Shown: positions 40,682-50,242 of the stretch, one piece after another | Position numbering within the stretch: the stretch's first letter is position 1 | Layout: each line of letters opens with the position of its first letter | Origin: Paracoccaceae bacterium | Lineage (GTDB): Bacteria; Pseudomonadota; Alphaproteobacteria; Rhodobacterales; Rhodobacteraceae | Direction: 5' to 3' | Assembly: GCA_019911965.1 (NCBI GenBank) | Contig: JAIOJF010000038.1 | Coordinates: 1 to 64,000, forward strand | DNA: 64,000 nt | Made by a program: the position numbers and the translations under genes | Notes under the pieces: model-generated | Database searches by the model: none | Told to the model about the DNA's origin: nothing | Seen by the model: the letters and a program-made list of their open reading frames with translations, nothing else

Positions 40682-41968
40682 TCAGTAGATCGGGAACCGC
40701 GCGCAAAGCTCGCCAACCCGCGCCTTCACCGCCGCCTCGATCGCGCCATTGCCGCCCTCGCCATTGGCGGCCAGACCGTCGACCACCTCGACGATCATCT
40801 CGCCGATCTGGCGGAACTCGGCCTCGCCGAAGCCGCGGGTGGTGCCGGCGGGCGAGCCAAGGCGCACGCCCGAGGTGATGGTCGGCTTTTCGTCATCGAA
40901 CGGGATACCGTTCTTGTTGCAGGTGATATTGGCGCGTCCCAGAGCCGCCTCGGTCGTGTTGCCTTTCACGCCCTTGGGCCGCAGGTCCACCAGCAATACA
41001 TGCGTGTCGGTGCCGCCGGTCACGATATCAAGGCCACCCTTCATCAGGGTCTCGGCCAGCACCTGCGCGTTGCGGATCACCTGCTGCTGGTAGGTCTTGA
41101 ATTCCGGGCGCAAAGCCTCGCCGAAGGCCACTGCCTTGGCGGCGATCACATGCATCAGGGGGCCGCCCTGGATGCCGGGGAAGATGGCCGAGTTGACCTT
41201 CCTGGCAATCGCCTCGTCATTGGTCAGGATCATGCCGCCGCGCGGGCCGCGCAGGGTCTTGTGGGTGGTGGTGGTGGCGACATCGGCATAGGGGAAGGGC
41301 GAGGGATGCACGCCCGCCGCCACCAGCCCGGCGAAATGCGCCATGTCGACATGCAGGTAGGCACCCACCTTGTCGGCAATCGCGCGGAAGCGGGCGAAAT
41401 CGATCTGGCGCGGGATCGCTGAACCACCGGCGATGATGATCTTCGGCTTGTGTTCTACCGCCAGCGCCTCGGCCTGATCGTAATCAATCAGGTTGTCCTG
41501 CCGGCGAACGCCATATTGCACGGCGTTGAACCATTTGCCCGACTGGTTCGGGGCCGCCCCATGCGTCAGATGCCCGCCCGAGGCAAGGTTCATGCCAAGG
41601 ATAGTATCGCCGGGCTTGATCAGCGCCTGCATCACGCCCTGATTGGCCTGGGAACCGGAATGCGGCTGGACGTTGGCATAGGCGCAGCCGAACAATTCCA
41701 GCGCCCGCTCGATCGCCAGCTTTTCCGCCACATCGACATATTCGCAGCCGCCGTAATAGCGCCGGTCGGGATAGCCTTCGGCGTATTTGTTGGTCATGAC
41801 CGAGCCTTGCGCCTGCATCACCGCCCTGGAGACGATGTTTTCCGAGGCAATCAGTTCGATCTCGTTGCGCTGGCGGCCAAGTTCGTCAGTGATCGAGGCG
41901 TACAGGACGGGGTCGCGGGTGGCGAGGTCTTCGCTGAAAAAGCCGGTATCGCGAACGGATGCGGTCAT
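40682..41968 (-). CDS. glyA: Serine hydroxymethyltransferase
   Basis: 428 residues. PLP enzyme interconverting serine and glycine with tetrahydrofolate. Conserved blocks: [75 protein letters not shown], and [16 protein letters not shown] with the PLP lysine in THK. ATG at 41968 has AGGAG eight bases upstream; an in-frame GTG three codons earlier is less likely. It is read alone, divergent from nadK. Confidence 0.97.
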   Translation of the reverse strand: MTASVRDTGFFSEDLATRDPVLYASITDELGRQRNEIELIASENIVSRAVMQAQGSVMTNKYAEGYPDRRYYGGCEYVDVAEKLAIERALELFGCAYANVQPHSGSQANQGVMQALIKPGDTILGMNLASGGHLTHGAAPNQSGKWFNAVQYGVRRQDNLIDYDQAEALAVEHKPKIIIAGGSAIPRQIDFARFRAIADKVGAYLHVDMAHFAGLVAAGVHPSPFPYADVATTTTHKTLRGPRGGMILTNDEAIARKVNSAIFPGIQGGPLMHVIAAKAVAFGEALRPEFKTYQQQVIRNAQVLAETLMKGGLDIVTGGTDTHVLLVDLRPKGVKGNTTEAALGRANITCNKNGIPFDDEKPTITSGVRLGSPAGTTRGFGEAEFRQIGEMIVEVVDGLAANGEGGNGAIEAAVKARVGELCARFPIY

Positions 41969-42038
41969 GTGTTTCACTCCTGAGGGCGGGCCTTGGGATT
42001 TCGGTTGCAGCAGCGTTTAGCGGAATGCGATCCGCAGG

Positions 42039-42060
42039 AAAACGCCGAAAGCGGCGTTTT
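42039..42060. terminator. Perfect hairpin in the glyA leader region
   Basis: AAAACGCCG-AAAG-CGGCGTTTT, a perfect 9-base stem with a four-base loop and T runs on both strands. It lies 71 bases before the glyA start and far upstream of nadK. Either it ends a short transcript from the nadK-glyA gap or attenuates glyA. Confidence 0.55.
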
Positions 42061-42205
42061 GGCCCGGTTGCGCGAATAAAGCGCAGTAGAGTGGAAACCG
42101 CGCTCCGCCGGTTTGCGTGCTGCCCGACCCGGCAGGCCAGTTTCCGCTTGAACCCCGGTCGCGCAGCGTCATGATGGCCGCACCAACGGGGGAAATCGCG
42201 GGATC

Positions 42206-42976
42206 ATGGGCGCTGGCAACCGGAAAATCTGTTTCGTGGCATCCGATGCCGATGTCGCCGGGGCGGCGGCGGCGGCCCTGACGGCGCGCTATGGCAATGT
42301 CGCGGCGGAGGCGGCGGATGTGATCGTGGCGCTGGGCGGTGACGGGTTCATGCTGTCCACCCTGGCGGCGGCGCAACCGATGGACAAACCGGTCTATGGC
42401 ATGAACCGCGGCACGGTCGGCTTTCTGATGAACGAATTTTCCGAAACCGATCTGCCGGCGCGGCTGGATCTGGCGGAAGAAGCGGTGCTGAACCCGCTGC
42501 GGATGCGCGCCGATTGCGCCGATGGCTCAATTGTCGAGGCCCTGGCGATCAACGAGGTTTCGCTTTACCGGACCGGGCCGCAGGCCGCCAAGCTGCGGAT
42601 TTCGGTCGATGGCCGGATCAGGATGGCGGAACTGGTCTGCGATGGCGCGATGCTGGCCACGCCGGCGGGTTCGACCGCCTATAATTACTCGGCCCACGGC
42701 CCGATCCTGCCGATCGGTGCCGAGGTGCTGGCGCTGACCCCGGTGGCCGCCTTCCGCCCCCGGCGCTGGCGCGGCGCATTACTGCCGAAGGCGGCAAAGG
42801 TGCGGTTCGATATCCTTGAGCCGAAGAAACGCCCGGTCTCGGCGGTTGCCGACAGCCGCGATGCGCGCGATATCGTGGCGGTCGAGGTGCAAAGCGACCC
42901 GGCGATCCGCTATCGCATCCTGTTCGATCCCGGTCACGGCCTTGAGGAACGGCTGATCCGCGAGCAGTTTGAATAA
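42206..42976 (+). CDS. nadK: NAD kinase
   Basis: 256 residues. ATP-dependent phosphorylation of NAD to NADP. Seen: [13 protein letters not shown] (GGDG motif), [20 protein letters not shown] and [31 protein letters not shown]. The start at 42206 is the only ATG with the correct N terminus ([11 protein letters not shown]). It is shorter than some NadK proteins but keeps all motifs. No operon partner; divergent from glyA. Confidence 0.95.
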   Translation: MGAGNRKICFVASDADVAGAAAAALTARYGNVAAEAADVIVALGGDGFMLSTLAAAQPMDKPVYGMNRGTVGFLMNEFSETDLPARLDLAEEAVLNPLRMRADCADGSIVEALAINEVSLYRTGPQAAKLRISVDGRIRMAELVCDGAMLATPAGSTAYNYSAHGPILPIGAEVLALTPVAAFRPRRWRGALLPKAAKVRFDILEPKKRPVSAVADSRDARDIVAVEVQSDPAIRYRILFDPGHGLEERLIREQFE

Positions 42977-43021
42977 GCTGTGTTGCCTCTGACCTGATTG
43001 GCACAACATGCACTGGCACCC

Positions 43022-43696
43022 TCAGGCGTCGAACGAATAGCCGAACAGCGCCACATCGCGGACATGACGGCGGGCGACGATCTCGACCTCGGGATCGCTG
43101 TAATAGGTGCGGAAATCCTTGTGATCCGAGGTATTCACCCGCGCCTTCGGCACCTGAAGGCGCAGTCCGTATGCGTCGATGAAGGCCTGGAAATCCGCTT
43201 CCAGATTTTCCTGACGCATCACCACATCAACCGCGATCTCGCCCGCCTCGTCCACCACCCAGTCGCAGACATTGCGGGTGGCTTCGTCCAGCCAGCCGGG
43301 CTTGGGGCGGTCTGGATCGTCGATCCAGGCCAGATACTCTGCGAAGGAAATGCGGTTCAGTTCGGCATGTTCCTCGGCAAAAATCTCGCGGTAGCGGCCG
43401 GTCATCTGGCGGATGTAGTGAAAGAACGAGACATGCCAGTCCCAGGGATTTCTGACCACCGAGAAGGTCATGTAATCATGAATATCGCGGCCAAGCCTGG
43501 GAAACAGGTCGCGGTATTCGGTCCACATCTTGTGGCCCTTCAGCAGCGGATGGCGGCGGGTGAAACAATGCCGCTCGCGCCGCCGCCCGATGCCTTCGGC
43601 GATGAAACTGCCGCCACATTTCGGCGTATGGACAAAGATCGCCGGCAGGCCGCGTTTCAGGCCGGTGGATTCAAGGAATGTCCGGGGAAGATACAT
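43022..43696 (-). CDS. Sulfotransferase-family protein
   Basis: 224 residues. PAPS-binding motifs FVHTPKCGGSFIAEG and SVVRNPWDWHVSFFHYIR of the Sulfotransfer_2 group. An insertion between these two holds GYRDLFPRLGRDIHDYMT-like sequence. It may modify a polysaccharide or lipid; substrate unknown. Read in the direction of, and 21 bases downstream from, selO. Far from the polysaccharide locus, so it is not clearly part of that pathway. Confidence 0.8.
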   Translation of the reverse strand: MYLPRTFLESTGLKRGLPAIFVHTPKCGGSFIAEGIGRRRERHCFTRRHPLLKGHKMWTEYRDLFPRLGRDIHDYMTFSVVRNPWDWHVSFFHYIRQMTGRYREIFAEEHAELNRISFAEYLAWIDDPDRPKPGWLDEATRNVCDWVVDEAGEIAVDVVMRQENLEADFQAFIDAYGLRLQVPKARVNTSDHKDFRTYYSDPEVEIVARRHVRDVALFGYSFDA

Positions 43697-43717
43697 GGGC
43701 GGGGTGCTTTCGCGCGG

Positions 43718-45175
43718 TCAGGTGCCGCAGAATGTCGCCTGAACCGCTTCGCCGGGGCCGGGCGGGGCCTCGAACGCGGCGTTTTCGGGCTGTTCGGCGT
43801 AGGGCCGGGACAGGATTGCCAGCAAATGCTCGAAAACCGACAGATCGCCGTTGCGCGCGGCCTGCAGGGCCGCTTCGACGCGGTGGTTGCGGGGGATGAA
43901 GGCGGGGTTGGCACCAACCATTGCCTTGACCGCCAGTGCGCGATCCGCACCGAGACGCGCCAGCCAGCGATGCCGCCAATCGGCGAAATCCGGGGCTGCG
44001 GCAAGGGTAGCCTCGATATCCTGCCAATTGTCGGTGGCCAGGGCGCGGGTCAGGTGGCGAAAGGCCAGCGTGAAATCGGCCTTGGCGTCGGCCATCAGCG
44101 CCAGCAGATCCTCGATCATCGCCTGATCTTCGGGCGCGGGCGCGGCAAGGCCGATCTTGCGTCCAAACACCGCCAGCCACTCGCCATCGTAAAGCGCCGG
44201 AAAACCGTCCACCACGCCCTGCAACGCATTTGCCGCCGCTTCCGGTTCGCCGGGGACCAGCGGCAGCAGGCTTTGCGCCAGTTGCGCGAGGTTCCAATGC
44301 GCGATGCGCGGCTGGTTTGCATAGGCGTAGCGGCCCATCTGGTCGATCGAGGAATAGACCGTGCCGGGATCATAGATATCCATGAAGGCGCAGGGGCCGT
44401 AATCGATCGTCTCGCCGCTGATCGCCATGTTGTCGGTGTTCATCACGCCGTGGATGAAGCCAACGCCCATCCACCGCGCCACCAGCGCCGCCTGCCTGGC
44501 CATCACCGCGCCAAGGAAGGCCAGCGCCGGGACATCCGCACTTGCCGCCTGCGGATAATGCCGTTCGATGGCGTAATCCAGCAGGCGGCGCAGCGCCTCA
44601 AAATCCTGGCGGACATAGAAAAACTGGAATGTGCCCACGCGGATATGGCTGGCGGCCACCCGTGCCAGCACCGCGCCCGGTTCGGGTTCCTCGCGCCAGA
44701 CCGTCTCGCCGGTCAGCACGGCCGCCAGCGCCCGTGTCGTCGGGATGCCAAGCGCTGCCATCGCCTCGCCGATCAGGTATTCCCGAAGGACCGGCCCCAG
44801 CACCGCCTTGCCGTCGCCACCGCGCGAGAACTGCGTGCGGCCCGAGCCTTTCAGGTGGATATCAAAGCGCGTGCCGTCCGGGGCCAGCACCTCGCCCAGC
44901 AACAAGGCGCGGCCATCGCCGAGTTGCGGGACGAAATTGCCGAACTGGTGCCCAGCATAGGCCATCGCCACAGGCTCGGCCCCCTCCGGGAAGGCCGCCC
45001 CGGACAGAAACGCGGCACCGTTGGCATTATCCAGCGTTGCCGCCCCGATGCCGAGGCGATCGGCCAGTGCCTGGTTCAGTTTCAGCATCACCGGTGCCGG
45101 AATGTCGGCGGCCGGCTGGTGGCTGAAGAATTGATCGGGCAGCCTTGCATAGGTGTTGTGGAAGGTAAGGGGCAT
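43718..45175 (-). CDS. selO: Protein adenylyltransferase SelO (YdiU)
   Basis: 485 residues. SelO is a pseudokinase-fold enzyme that AMPylates proteins in redox control. Seen: YAGHQFGNFVPQLGDGRALLLGE, HLKGSGRTQFSRGGDGKAVLGPVLREYL (nucleotide loop), VGFIHGVMNTDNMAISGETIDYGPCAFMD with the Asp-containing catalytic blocks, and NPAFIPRNHRVEAAL. It ends TFCGT, an ordinary cysteine in place of the selenocysteine of eukaryotic SelO. Start at 45175 has the family opening FHNTYARLPDQFF. Confidence 0.96.
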   Translation of the reverse strand: MPLTFHNTYARLPDQFFSHQPAADIPAPVMLKLNQALADRLGIGAATLDNANGAAFLSGAAFPEGAEPVAMAYAGHQFGNFVPQLGDGRALLLGEVLAPDGTRFDIHLKGSGRTQFSRGGDGKAVLGPVLREYLIGEAMAALGIPTTRALAAVLTGETVWREEPEPGAVLARVAASHIRVGTFQFFYVRQDFEALRRLLDYAIERHYPQAASADVPALAFLGAVMARQAALVARWMGVGFIHGVMNTDNMAISGETIDYGPCAFMDIYDPGTVYSSIDQMGRYAYANQPRIAHWNLAQLAQSLLPLVPGEPEAAANALQGVVDGFPALYDGEWLAVFGRKIGLAAPAPEDQAMIEDLLALMADAKADFTLAFRHLTRALATDNWQDIEATLAAAPDFADWRHRWLARLGADRALAVKAMVGANPAFIPRNHRVEAALQAARNGDLSVFEHLLAILSRPYAEQPENAAFEAPPGPGEAVQATFCGT

Positions 45176-45321
45176 GGGGTTTCCGGCAATCCTGTCTGGC
45201 GGGCCACTTTAGGCGGGCAGGGGGGCAATGGAAAGGGCGGGGTTCGGGTTGCGCGCGGGTCCTGGCGGCAGGTTCCGGGGCCTCCGGCGGGAGGATTTCG
45301 GGAAAAAAGCTGAAAGACGGT

Positions 45322-46557
45322 TCAGCGAAAACGTTCCGGGCGGAACGGCGCGAGGTCGATATTGGGGCGGCGTCCGGCGATGATATCGGCGGCCATCCGG
45401 CCCATACGCGGCCCAAGTGTCAGGCCGATATGCTGGGCTCCGAAGGCGAAGATGATATCGGGGTTTTCCGCCAGCGCACCGATATGCGGCAGACTGTCAG
45501 GGGTGGAGGGGCGGTGGCCCATCCAGGTTTCTTCGGAGGCCCAGGTCAGGCCTGGATAGACTTGGGCGATACGCTTTTTCAAAAGGTTCACCGGCGCTTG
45601 CGACATCGGGGCCTTCAGGCCGCCGAATTCGACAATCCCCGCGCAGCGCAGGCCCTGATCCATCGGGGTGACGACAAAGGATGCCTCGGCCACCATGAAG
45701 GGATGCGCGGGCATGAAGGACGGCTCTTTCAGGACCAGATGATAGCCGCGTTCGCTTTCGATCATCGCCTTTTGCTTCAGCCGCCTTGCCAGCGCGCCGG
45801 ACCACACACCGGCGGCCAGCACGATCTTGTCGGCCTTCAGATCACTCCCATCGGCAAGGATCACGCGGCCAGCGGCGATATCGGCCACCTCGGCCTTCAC
45901 GAACCTGCCGCCCTGATCGGTGAAATGCTGCGCCAGTGCGGCGACGTAGCGGCCCGGATCGGTCAGCCAGCCGTGATCCTCCAGCCGCGCGGCAAAGCCG
46001 TAGCGGTCCGACAGGTGGGGATCAAGGCTGGCGAGATCCTCGCGGCCGAGTTCCGCAACCTTGAAGCCAGCACGACGGCGCATCGCCCAGTCGAGCGCAT
46101 GGTGCTCGTATTCGGCGCGGTCGCGGAAGATATAGGAATACGGGCCGCGCCGCAGGTAGCGCTCGGCCTTTGTGCCCTTGGCGAGGGCTTCGTGCTGATC
46201 CACGGAATCGGTAACGATCGAGGTCAGGGCATCGACGATCGGCATCATCCGCCTTGTCTGCCCGTTCATCAGGAACGGCAGCATCCAGGGCGCGAGGCGC
46301 GGCAGGTAGCGCCATTTCAGGAACAGGGGCGAATCGCGGTCGGCCAGCATTTTCAGCGCTGTCCACATCATGCCGGGTTCCGACAGCGGCAGCACCGCCG
46401 ACCGCGCCAGAAGCCCGGCATTGCCATAAGAGGTCTGGCCATCGCTGCCGGGGTCGATCCGGTCCACCAGCGTGACGCGGACACCATCGCGGCGCAGCCA
46501 TTCCGCCGCCGCAACACCGGTGATCCCGGCCCCGATCACGATTGCGGTTTCAGCCAT
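45322..46557 (-). CDS. FAD-dependent D-amino-acid dehydrogenase-like oxidoreductase (DadA family)
   Basis: 411 residues. AIVIGAGITGVAAAEWLRRDGVRVTLVDR is the FAD dinucleotide fold, followed by SYGNAGLLARSAVLPLSEPGMM, LREPSYxxRG-like ERGYHLVL and PDSLPHIGALAENPDIIFAFGAQHIGLTLGP, the DadA-type C-terminal signature. It probably deaminates a D-amino acid at the membrane and gives electrons to the chain. Substrate is not deducible. Stands alone between selO and rlmB. Confidence 0.88.
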   Translation of the reverse strand: MAETAIVIGAGITGVAAAEWLRRDGVRVTLVDRIDPGSDGQTSYGNAGLLARSAVLPLSEPGMMWTALKMLADRDSPLFLKWRYLPRLAPWMLPFLMNGQTRRMMPIVDALTSIVTDSVDQHEALAKGTKAERYLRRGPYSYIFRDRAEYEHHALDWAMRRRAGFKVAELGREDLASLDPHLSDRYGFAARLEDHGWLTDPGRYVAALAQHFTDQGGRFVKAEVADIAAGRVILADGSDLKADKIVLAAGVWSGALARRLKQKAMIESERGYHLVLKEPSFMPAHPFMVAEASFVVTPMDQGLRCAGIVEFGGLKAPMSQAPVNLLKKRIAQVYPGLTWASEETWMGHRPSTPDSLPHIGALAENPDIIFAFGAQHIGLTLGPRMGRMAADIIAGRRPNIDLAPFRPERFR

Positions 46558-46631
46558 GCCGTTCCCCTTCAGTCACCGCCCGGAATTTATCCGATCCGCG
46601 CCGCAAGGCCAGCGGCAATCTCGATCCGCTG

Positions 46632-47432
46632 TCAGGGCGCGCGGCGGCGGGCGACCTCGTAAAGCCCCACCGCGGCAGCGTTGGAGACGTTGAGCGAGCC
46701 GAATTCCCCGGCGAAGCGGATCTTGGCCAGGGTATGGCAGGTCTCGGTCGTCAGATGCCGAAGGCCCGGCCCTTCCGCCCCCAGTACCAGCGCGGTGGCA
46801 ACCGGCGGCAGCTTGTCCAGCACCTCGCCCAGATCGGCCTCGGCAGTTCCGTCCAGCCCGATGATGAAATAGCCCATCTCCTTCAGCGCTCGCATCGCAT
46901 TGGCGAGGTTCTGTACCCTGAGATATGGCTGGCGTTCCAGCGCGCCCGAGGCTGTCTTGGCCAGCGCCCCGGTTTCCGGTGCGGAATGGCGGTGGGGCGC
47001 GATCACCGCGCGGGCCCCGAACACCTCTGCCGAACGCAGGATGGCGCCGACGTTATGCGGATCGGTGACGCGGTCCAGCAGCAGCACCAGCGGCGCATCG
47101 CCCCGTGTCGCGCAGATTTCCGAGACCGAGCCCCAGTCCAGCGGCCTGACCTCCAGCGCCGCGCCCTGATGCACCGATTGCGGGTCCAGCGGCACCGGGA
47201 AATTGCGCGGATCGGCCAGTTCCGGCGTGATGCCGGCGGCGTCGATATCCGCCTGCAGCTTGTCGAGCGCATTCCGGGTGACGACAAGGCGAAGCCTGGT
47301 GCGCACCGGATTGCGCAGCGCATCGCGTACCGCATGCAGGCCGAACAGCCACAGCGTTTCGTCCCCCCCGTCGCGCCGCGCCTTTTCCTTGTCCACCACC
47401 CATTGCGGTTTCTTCTTGTCCCGGGGTGCCAT
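46632..47432 (-). CDS. rlmB: 23S rRNA (guanosine-2'-O-)-methyltransferase RlmB
   Basis: 266 residues. SpoU-family enzyme; motifs are DRVTDPHNVGAILRSAEVFGARAVI, TALVLGAEGPGLRHLT and RFAGEFGSLNVSNAAAVGLYEVAR, the trefoil-knot SAM site. The N-terminal part WLFGLHAVRDALRNP is the L30e-like substrate-binding domain. ATG at 47432 starts MAPRDKKK; the frame further upstream enters tRNA-Tyr and is not coding. It is likely to methylate G2251 of 23S rRNA. Confidence 0.92.
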   Translation of the reverse strand: MAPRDKKKPQWVVDKEKARRDGGDETLWLFGLHAVRDALRNPVRTRLRLVVTRNALDKLQADIDAAGITPELADPRNFPVPLDPQSVHQGAALEVRPLDWGSVSEICATRGDAPLVLLLDRVTDPHNVGAILRSAEVFGARAVIAPHRHSAPETGALAKTASGALERQPYLRVQNLANAMRALKEMGYFIIGLDGTAEADLGEVLDKLPPVATALVLGAEGPGLRHLTTETCHTLAKIRFAGEFGSLNVSNAAAVGLYEVARRRAP

Positions 47433-47520
47433 GATCGTCCTTTCGCCCAAGCTCGCTGAATGGCACGCTCGGGGCATGAAAACAAGGAGGAGGCTGCGGG
47501 CCGGGATCGGGATTTTCCTG

Positions 47521-47549
47521 TTGACGCGCGCACGCGCGGTCAGTATCCA
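47521..47549 (+). promoter_or_regulatory. Promoter of tRNA-Tyr
   Basis: TTGACG (47521-47526) and TATCCA (47544-47549) with a 17-base spacer, about 45 bases before the mature tRNA. Confidence 0.6.
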
Positions 47550-47593
47550 ACGCCCTGTTCTCGGGGTGCTGGTTTCGGTGCCCGACGCAGAAC

Positions 47594-47677
47594 GGGCGAC
47601 GGGCTGCAAGGTGCGGCAGCGGACTGTAACTCCGCCGGGGTGACCCACGCCTGGTTCGATTCCAGGGTCGCCCACCA
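47594..47677 (+). tRNA. tRNA-Tyr (GTA)
   Basis: 84 bases with encoded CCA. Acceptor GGGCGAC/GTCGCCC, anticodon stem GCGGA/TCCGC, loop CTGTAAC, anticodon GTA. A long variable arm (about 14 bases, GGGT/ACCC-like) is right for class II tRNA-Tyr. T arm CCTGG-TTCGATT-CCAGG. The base at position 8 is G, not the usual U, and the D arm is short, which is worth a check by a covariance model. Confidence 0.9.
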
Positions 47678-47725
47678 CTTTCTTCAATCTTTACGGCTTC
47701 TATCCCCGCAGTCGCCGTTCTCAAC

Positions 47726-48154
47726 CTACGGTATCTGCACCGCCTCCCGCGCGAAGGTGGCGGAGTCGCTGGTGGCGTCGTCGTAGATCAGTTCGATGGT
47801 CACGCTTTCGATGCTGCCCAGCGGCAGGGTGATGAAGGGCAGGTGGCCCTCGGCCTTGATCGCGTTCGGCGCGGCCTCGTCCTCGTAGCAGGGCTCCATG
47901 ATGCGGACCTGATCCGCGGGGCTGCCGTTCAGGCCGTAGCGGACCTCGGACAGGCCACAGCGCCAGGATTCGATCTGCGTGAAATACAACAGGTCCTGGC
48001 CCTCATATTCGCGGACCGCCACCCAATTGGCCCTGGTCGCGGTCAGGATCGGCTTGACCTCGGCGGCGGTGGTGAAGCCGGCGGCTTCGGCGGGCAGGGG
48101 GTCAAGGCCGGTGGCCAGAATTGCGGCGGCGATCAGGGGGGGCAGGCGGTTCAT
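47726..48154 (-). CDS. Secreted hypothetical protein
   Basis: 142 residues. Signal peptide MNRLPPLIAAAILATGLDPLPAEA, then a mature part of mixed strands (EVKPILTATRANWVAVREYEGQDLLYFTQIESWRCGLSEVRYGLNG) with two cysteines, WRCGL and MEPCYED, likely to form a disulfide. The order resembles a conserved family of periplasmic proteins in Rhodobacteraceae next to tRNA-Tyr. No function known. ATG at 48154 selected for the signal peptide. Confidence 0.75.
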   Translation of the reverse strand: MNRLPPLIAAAILATGLDPLPAEAAGFTTAAEVKPILTATRANWVAVREYEGQDLLYFTQIESWRCGLSEVRYGLNGSPADQVRIMEPCYEDEAAPNAIKAEGHLPFITLPLGSIESVTIELIYDDATSDSATFAREAVQIP

Positions 48155-48284
48155 GGCGGTATCCTTCGTTGATCTGCCCCGGTTTTCCCACAAATGCCGG
48201 TGATTTGCGAGGAAAAGTCGCAACGCGTGGGGGTTACAGGGCCGCCAATCCCGCCTATAACAGCTGGAAAAGCGGCGGATCATC

Positions 48285-49265
48285 ATGCCCGAGCAGGTCA
48301 ATTACTTCGCCATCGTCCAGGCCGGGCGGTTGCAATACGAGGCCATATTGCTGGCGGCCTCGCTGAAGGCGTTCAACCCCAAGGCGCGGCTGATCCTGGG
48401 CGAGCCGCAGGCCGGGCCGTGCTGGCCGAACAATCCCGCCATCAACAATCCCGATGTGCGCGACTTGCTGCAGGACCTGGGCGCGGAAATCCGCCCCTTC
48501 GAGAACCGGCATTTCGGGGCCTCCTACCCATATGGCAACAAGATCGAGGGGCTGGCGGCCTTGCCCGAGGGCGAGCCGTTCGTGTTCTTCGACACCGACA
48601 CGCTGATCCTGGGCGACCTGGGCCGGGTGAAGTTCGATTTCGACCGGCCCTCGGCCTCGATGCGGCGCGAAGGGACATGGCCCGAGATCGAGTTGTATGG
48701 CCCCGGCTATACCGAAACGTGGAAATCGCTTTACGACAAGTTCGGACTCGATTTCGCGTCGTCGCTGGACATGTCGCAGCCCGATGAATACTGGGAGCGG
48801 TATCTTTACTTCAATGCCGGCTGGTTCTATTACCGCTGCCCGAAGATGTTCGGGCAGAAATTCACCGAATATGCACTGGCGATCCGCGACGATCCGCCCG
48901 AGGCGCTGGTCTGTCAGTCGCTGGATCCGTGGCTGGATCAGGTGGCGCTGCCATTGGTGATCCATGCGCTGGGTGGCGGGCGGGATGTCATTCCGGCGGG
49001 CCTGCTGGATGGCGAGGTGTCGTGCCACTGGCGGGTATTGCCGCTGCTCTATGCCCGCGAAAGCGATCGCGCGATCGAGGTGCTGCACGAGATTGCCGCG
49101 CCAAACAGGATCAAGAAGGTGCTGAAGCAATACGAGCCGATGAAGCGGATGATCTATCAGCGGCGCGGCGACAAGGTGCGCGCGATGTTCGACCGCGCCG
49201 ATCTGCCGCGAAAGGAACAGCAGATGCGCAACCGGATCAAGGCGGCGAAGCTGTGGATGCGATAG
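48285..49265 (+). CDS. Glycosyltransferase-like protein with DxD motif
   Basis: 326 residues. YFAIVQAGRLQYEAILLAASLKAFNPKARLILGEP at the N terminus, then GNKIEGLAALPEGEPFVFFDTDTLILGDLGRVKF with a DTD metal motif, and LYFNAGWFYYRCPKMFG. These fit a GT-A fold nucleotide-diphospho-sugar transferase (GT8-like). The C-terminal 60 residues are a basic helical tail (KQYEPMKRMIYQRRGDKVRAMF). Target glycan unknown. It stands alone, facing tRNA-Tyr and the secreted protein on the other strand. Confidence 0.7.
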   Translation: MPEQVNYFAIVQAGRLQYEAILLAASLKAFNPKARLILGEPQAGPCWPNNPAINNPDVRDLLQDLGAEIRPFENRHFGASYPYGNKIEGLAALPEGEPFVFFDTDTLILGDLGRVKFDFDRPSASMRREGTWPEIELYGPGYTETWKSLYDKFGLDFASSLDMSQPDEYWERYLYFNAGWFYYRCPKMFGQKFTEYALAIRDDPPEALVCQSLDPWLDQVALPLVIHALGGGRDVIPAGLLDGEVSCHWRVLPLLYARESDRAIEVLHEIAAPNRIKKVLKQYEPMKRMIYQRRGDKVRAMFDRADLPRKEQQMRNRIKAAKLWMR

Positions 49266-49306
49266 GGCATTGCACCCCTATGAACCGGGGCAGGTGACGG
49301 GCAAAT

Positions 49307-50242
49307 ATGGCGCTCCTGATTGATCTTCGCGCACCCAACTGGATGCAGGACGCCGCCCTTGGCGACATTCTGGCGCCGTTGCTGCCGGGCATACGCATCC
49401 ATTGCGGGCCGCCGTCAGGGCCGATGCCGGATGTGGCGATGCTGGCGACCAGCCGGATGGTGCCCGGCATGACGGCACATTTGCCCAATCTGCAACTGGT
49501 GCAGAAGATGGGGGCCGGGGTGGAGACCATGTTGTCCGATCCCGATCTGCCGCCGCAAATACGCGTGGCACGGCTGGAACCACATGAACAGGCCGACGAG
49601 ATGGCGGAATATGCTTTGGCCTATGTGCTGGCGTATCTGCGCGATATTCCGCACTACATTGCAGCGCAGGCCACCCGGCAATGGCAGGATCGCGCTCCGC
49701 GACGGGCCGCCGGGACCAATGTGGCGGTACTGGGCCTTGGCCATATCGGGCGGCGCTGCGCCGATGCGTTCCTGCGCAGCGGCTTTCAGGTTCAAGGCTG
49801 GAGCCGGACGCCCCGCCAGATCGACGCCATCGCCTGTTATGCCGGGCCGGACGGGCTGGCCGATCTGCTTGCGGTGGCGGATTTCATCGTCGCAGCCCTG
49901 CCATCGACACCGGCGACGCGCGGACTGGTCGGGCCGGCGTTTCTGGATGCCTGCAGGCCGGGTGCGGTGCTGATCAATATGGGGCGGGGCGATCTGGTGG
50001 ACGATGCCGCACTTGTTGCGGCGCTGGATGACGGGAGGCTGGCAGGGGCGGTGCTGGATGTGTTCCACGCCGAACCGCTGGACAGGGCGCATCCGTTCTG
50101 GGCCCATCCCAAGGTTCTGGTCACGCCGCATGTGGCGGGATGGAGCATCAGCGACGCCATCGCGGACGTGGCCGAGAATTATCGCCGCCTGATTGCCGGC
50201 CAGCCCTTGCTGCGCGAGGTAGACCGCGCCGTTGGCTACTGA
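49307..50242 (+). CDS. Glyoxylate/hydroxypyruvate reductase A-like D-2-hydroxyacid dehydrogenase
   Basis: 311 residues. NAD(P)-binding VAVLGLGHIGRRCADAFLRSGFQVQGWSR, and catalytic Arg in INMGRGDLVDDAALVAAL, Glu in FHAEPLDRAHPFW, and His in TPHVAGWSI. Together with the short N-terminal substrate domain this is GhrA-like. It would reduce glyoxylate or hydroxypyruvate, linking to the glycine/serine steps elsewhere in the window. It overlaps the convergent LysR gene by seven bases. Confidence 0.87.
   Translation: MALLIDLRAPNWMQDAALGDILAPLLPGIRIHCGPPSGPMPDVAMLATSRMVPGMTAHLPNLQLVQKMGAGVETMLSDPDLPPQIRVARLEPHEQADEMAEYALAYVLAYLRDIPHYIAAQATRQWQDRAPRRAAGTNVAVLGLGHIGRRCADAFLRSGFQVQGWSRTPRQIDAIACYAGPDGLADLLAVADFIVAALPSTPATRGLVGPAFLDACRPGAVLINMGRGDLVDDAALVAALDDGRLAGAVLDVFHAEPLDRAHPFWAHPKVLVTPHVAGWSISDAIADVAENYRRLIAGQPLLREVDRAVGY

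Noticed and set aside
42998-45313. A 771-codon open frame opposite to the sulfotransferase and selO genes
   Set aside because: Its composition (His/Arg/Gly-rich) is typical of antisense frames; the minus-strand genes are well supported.
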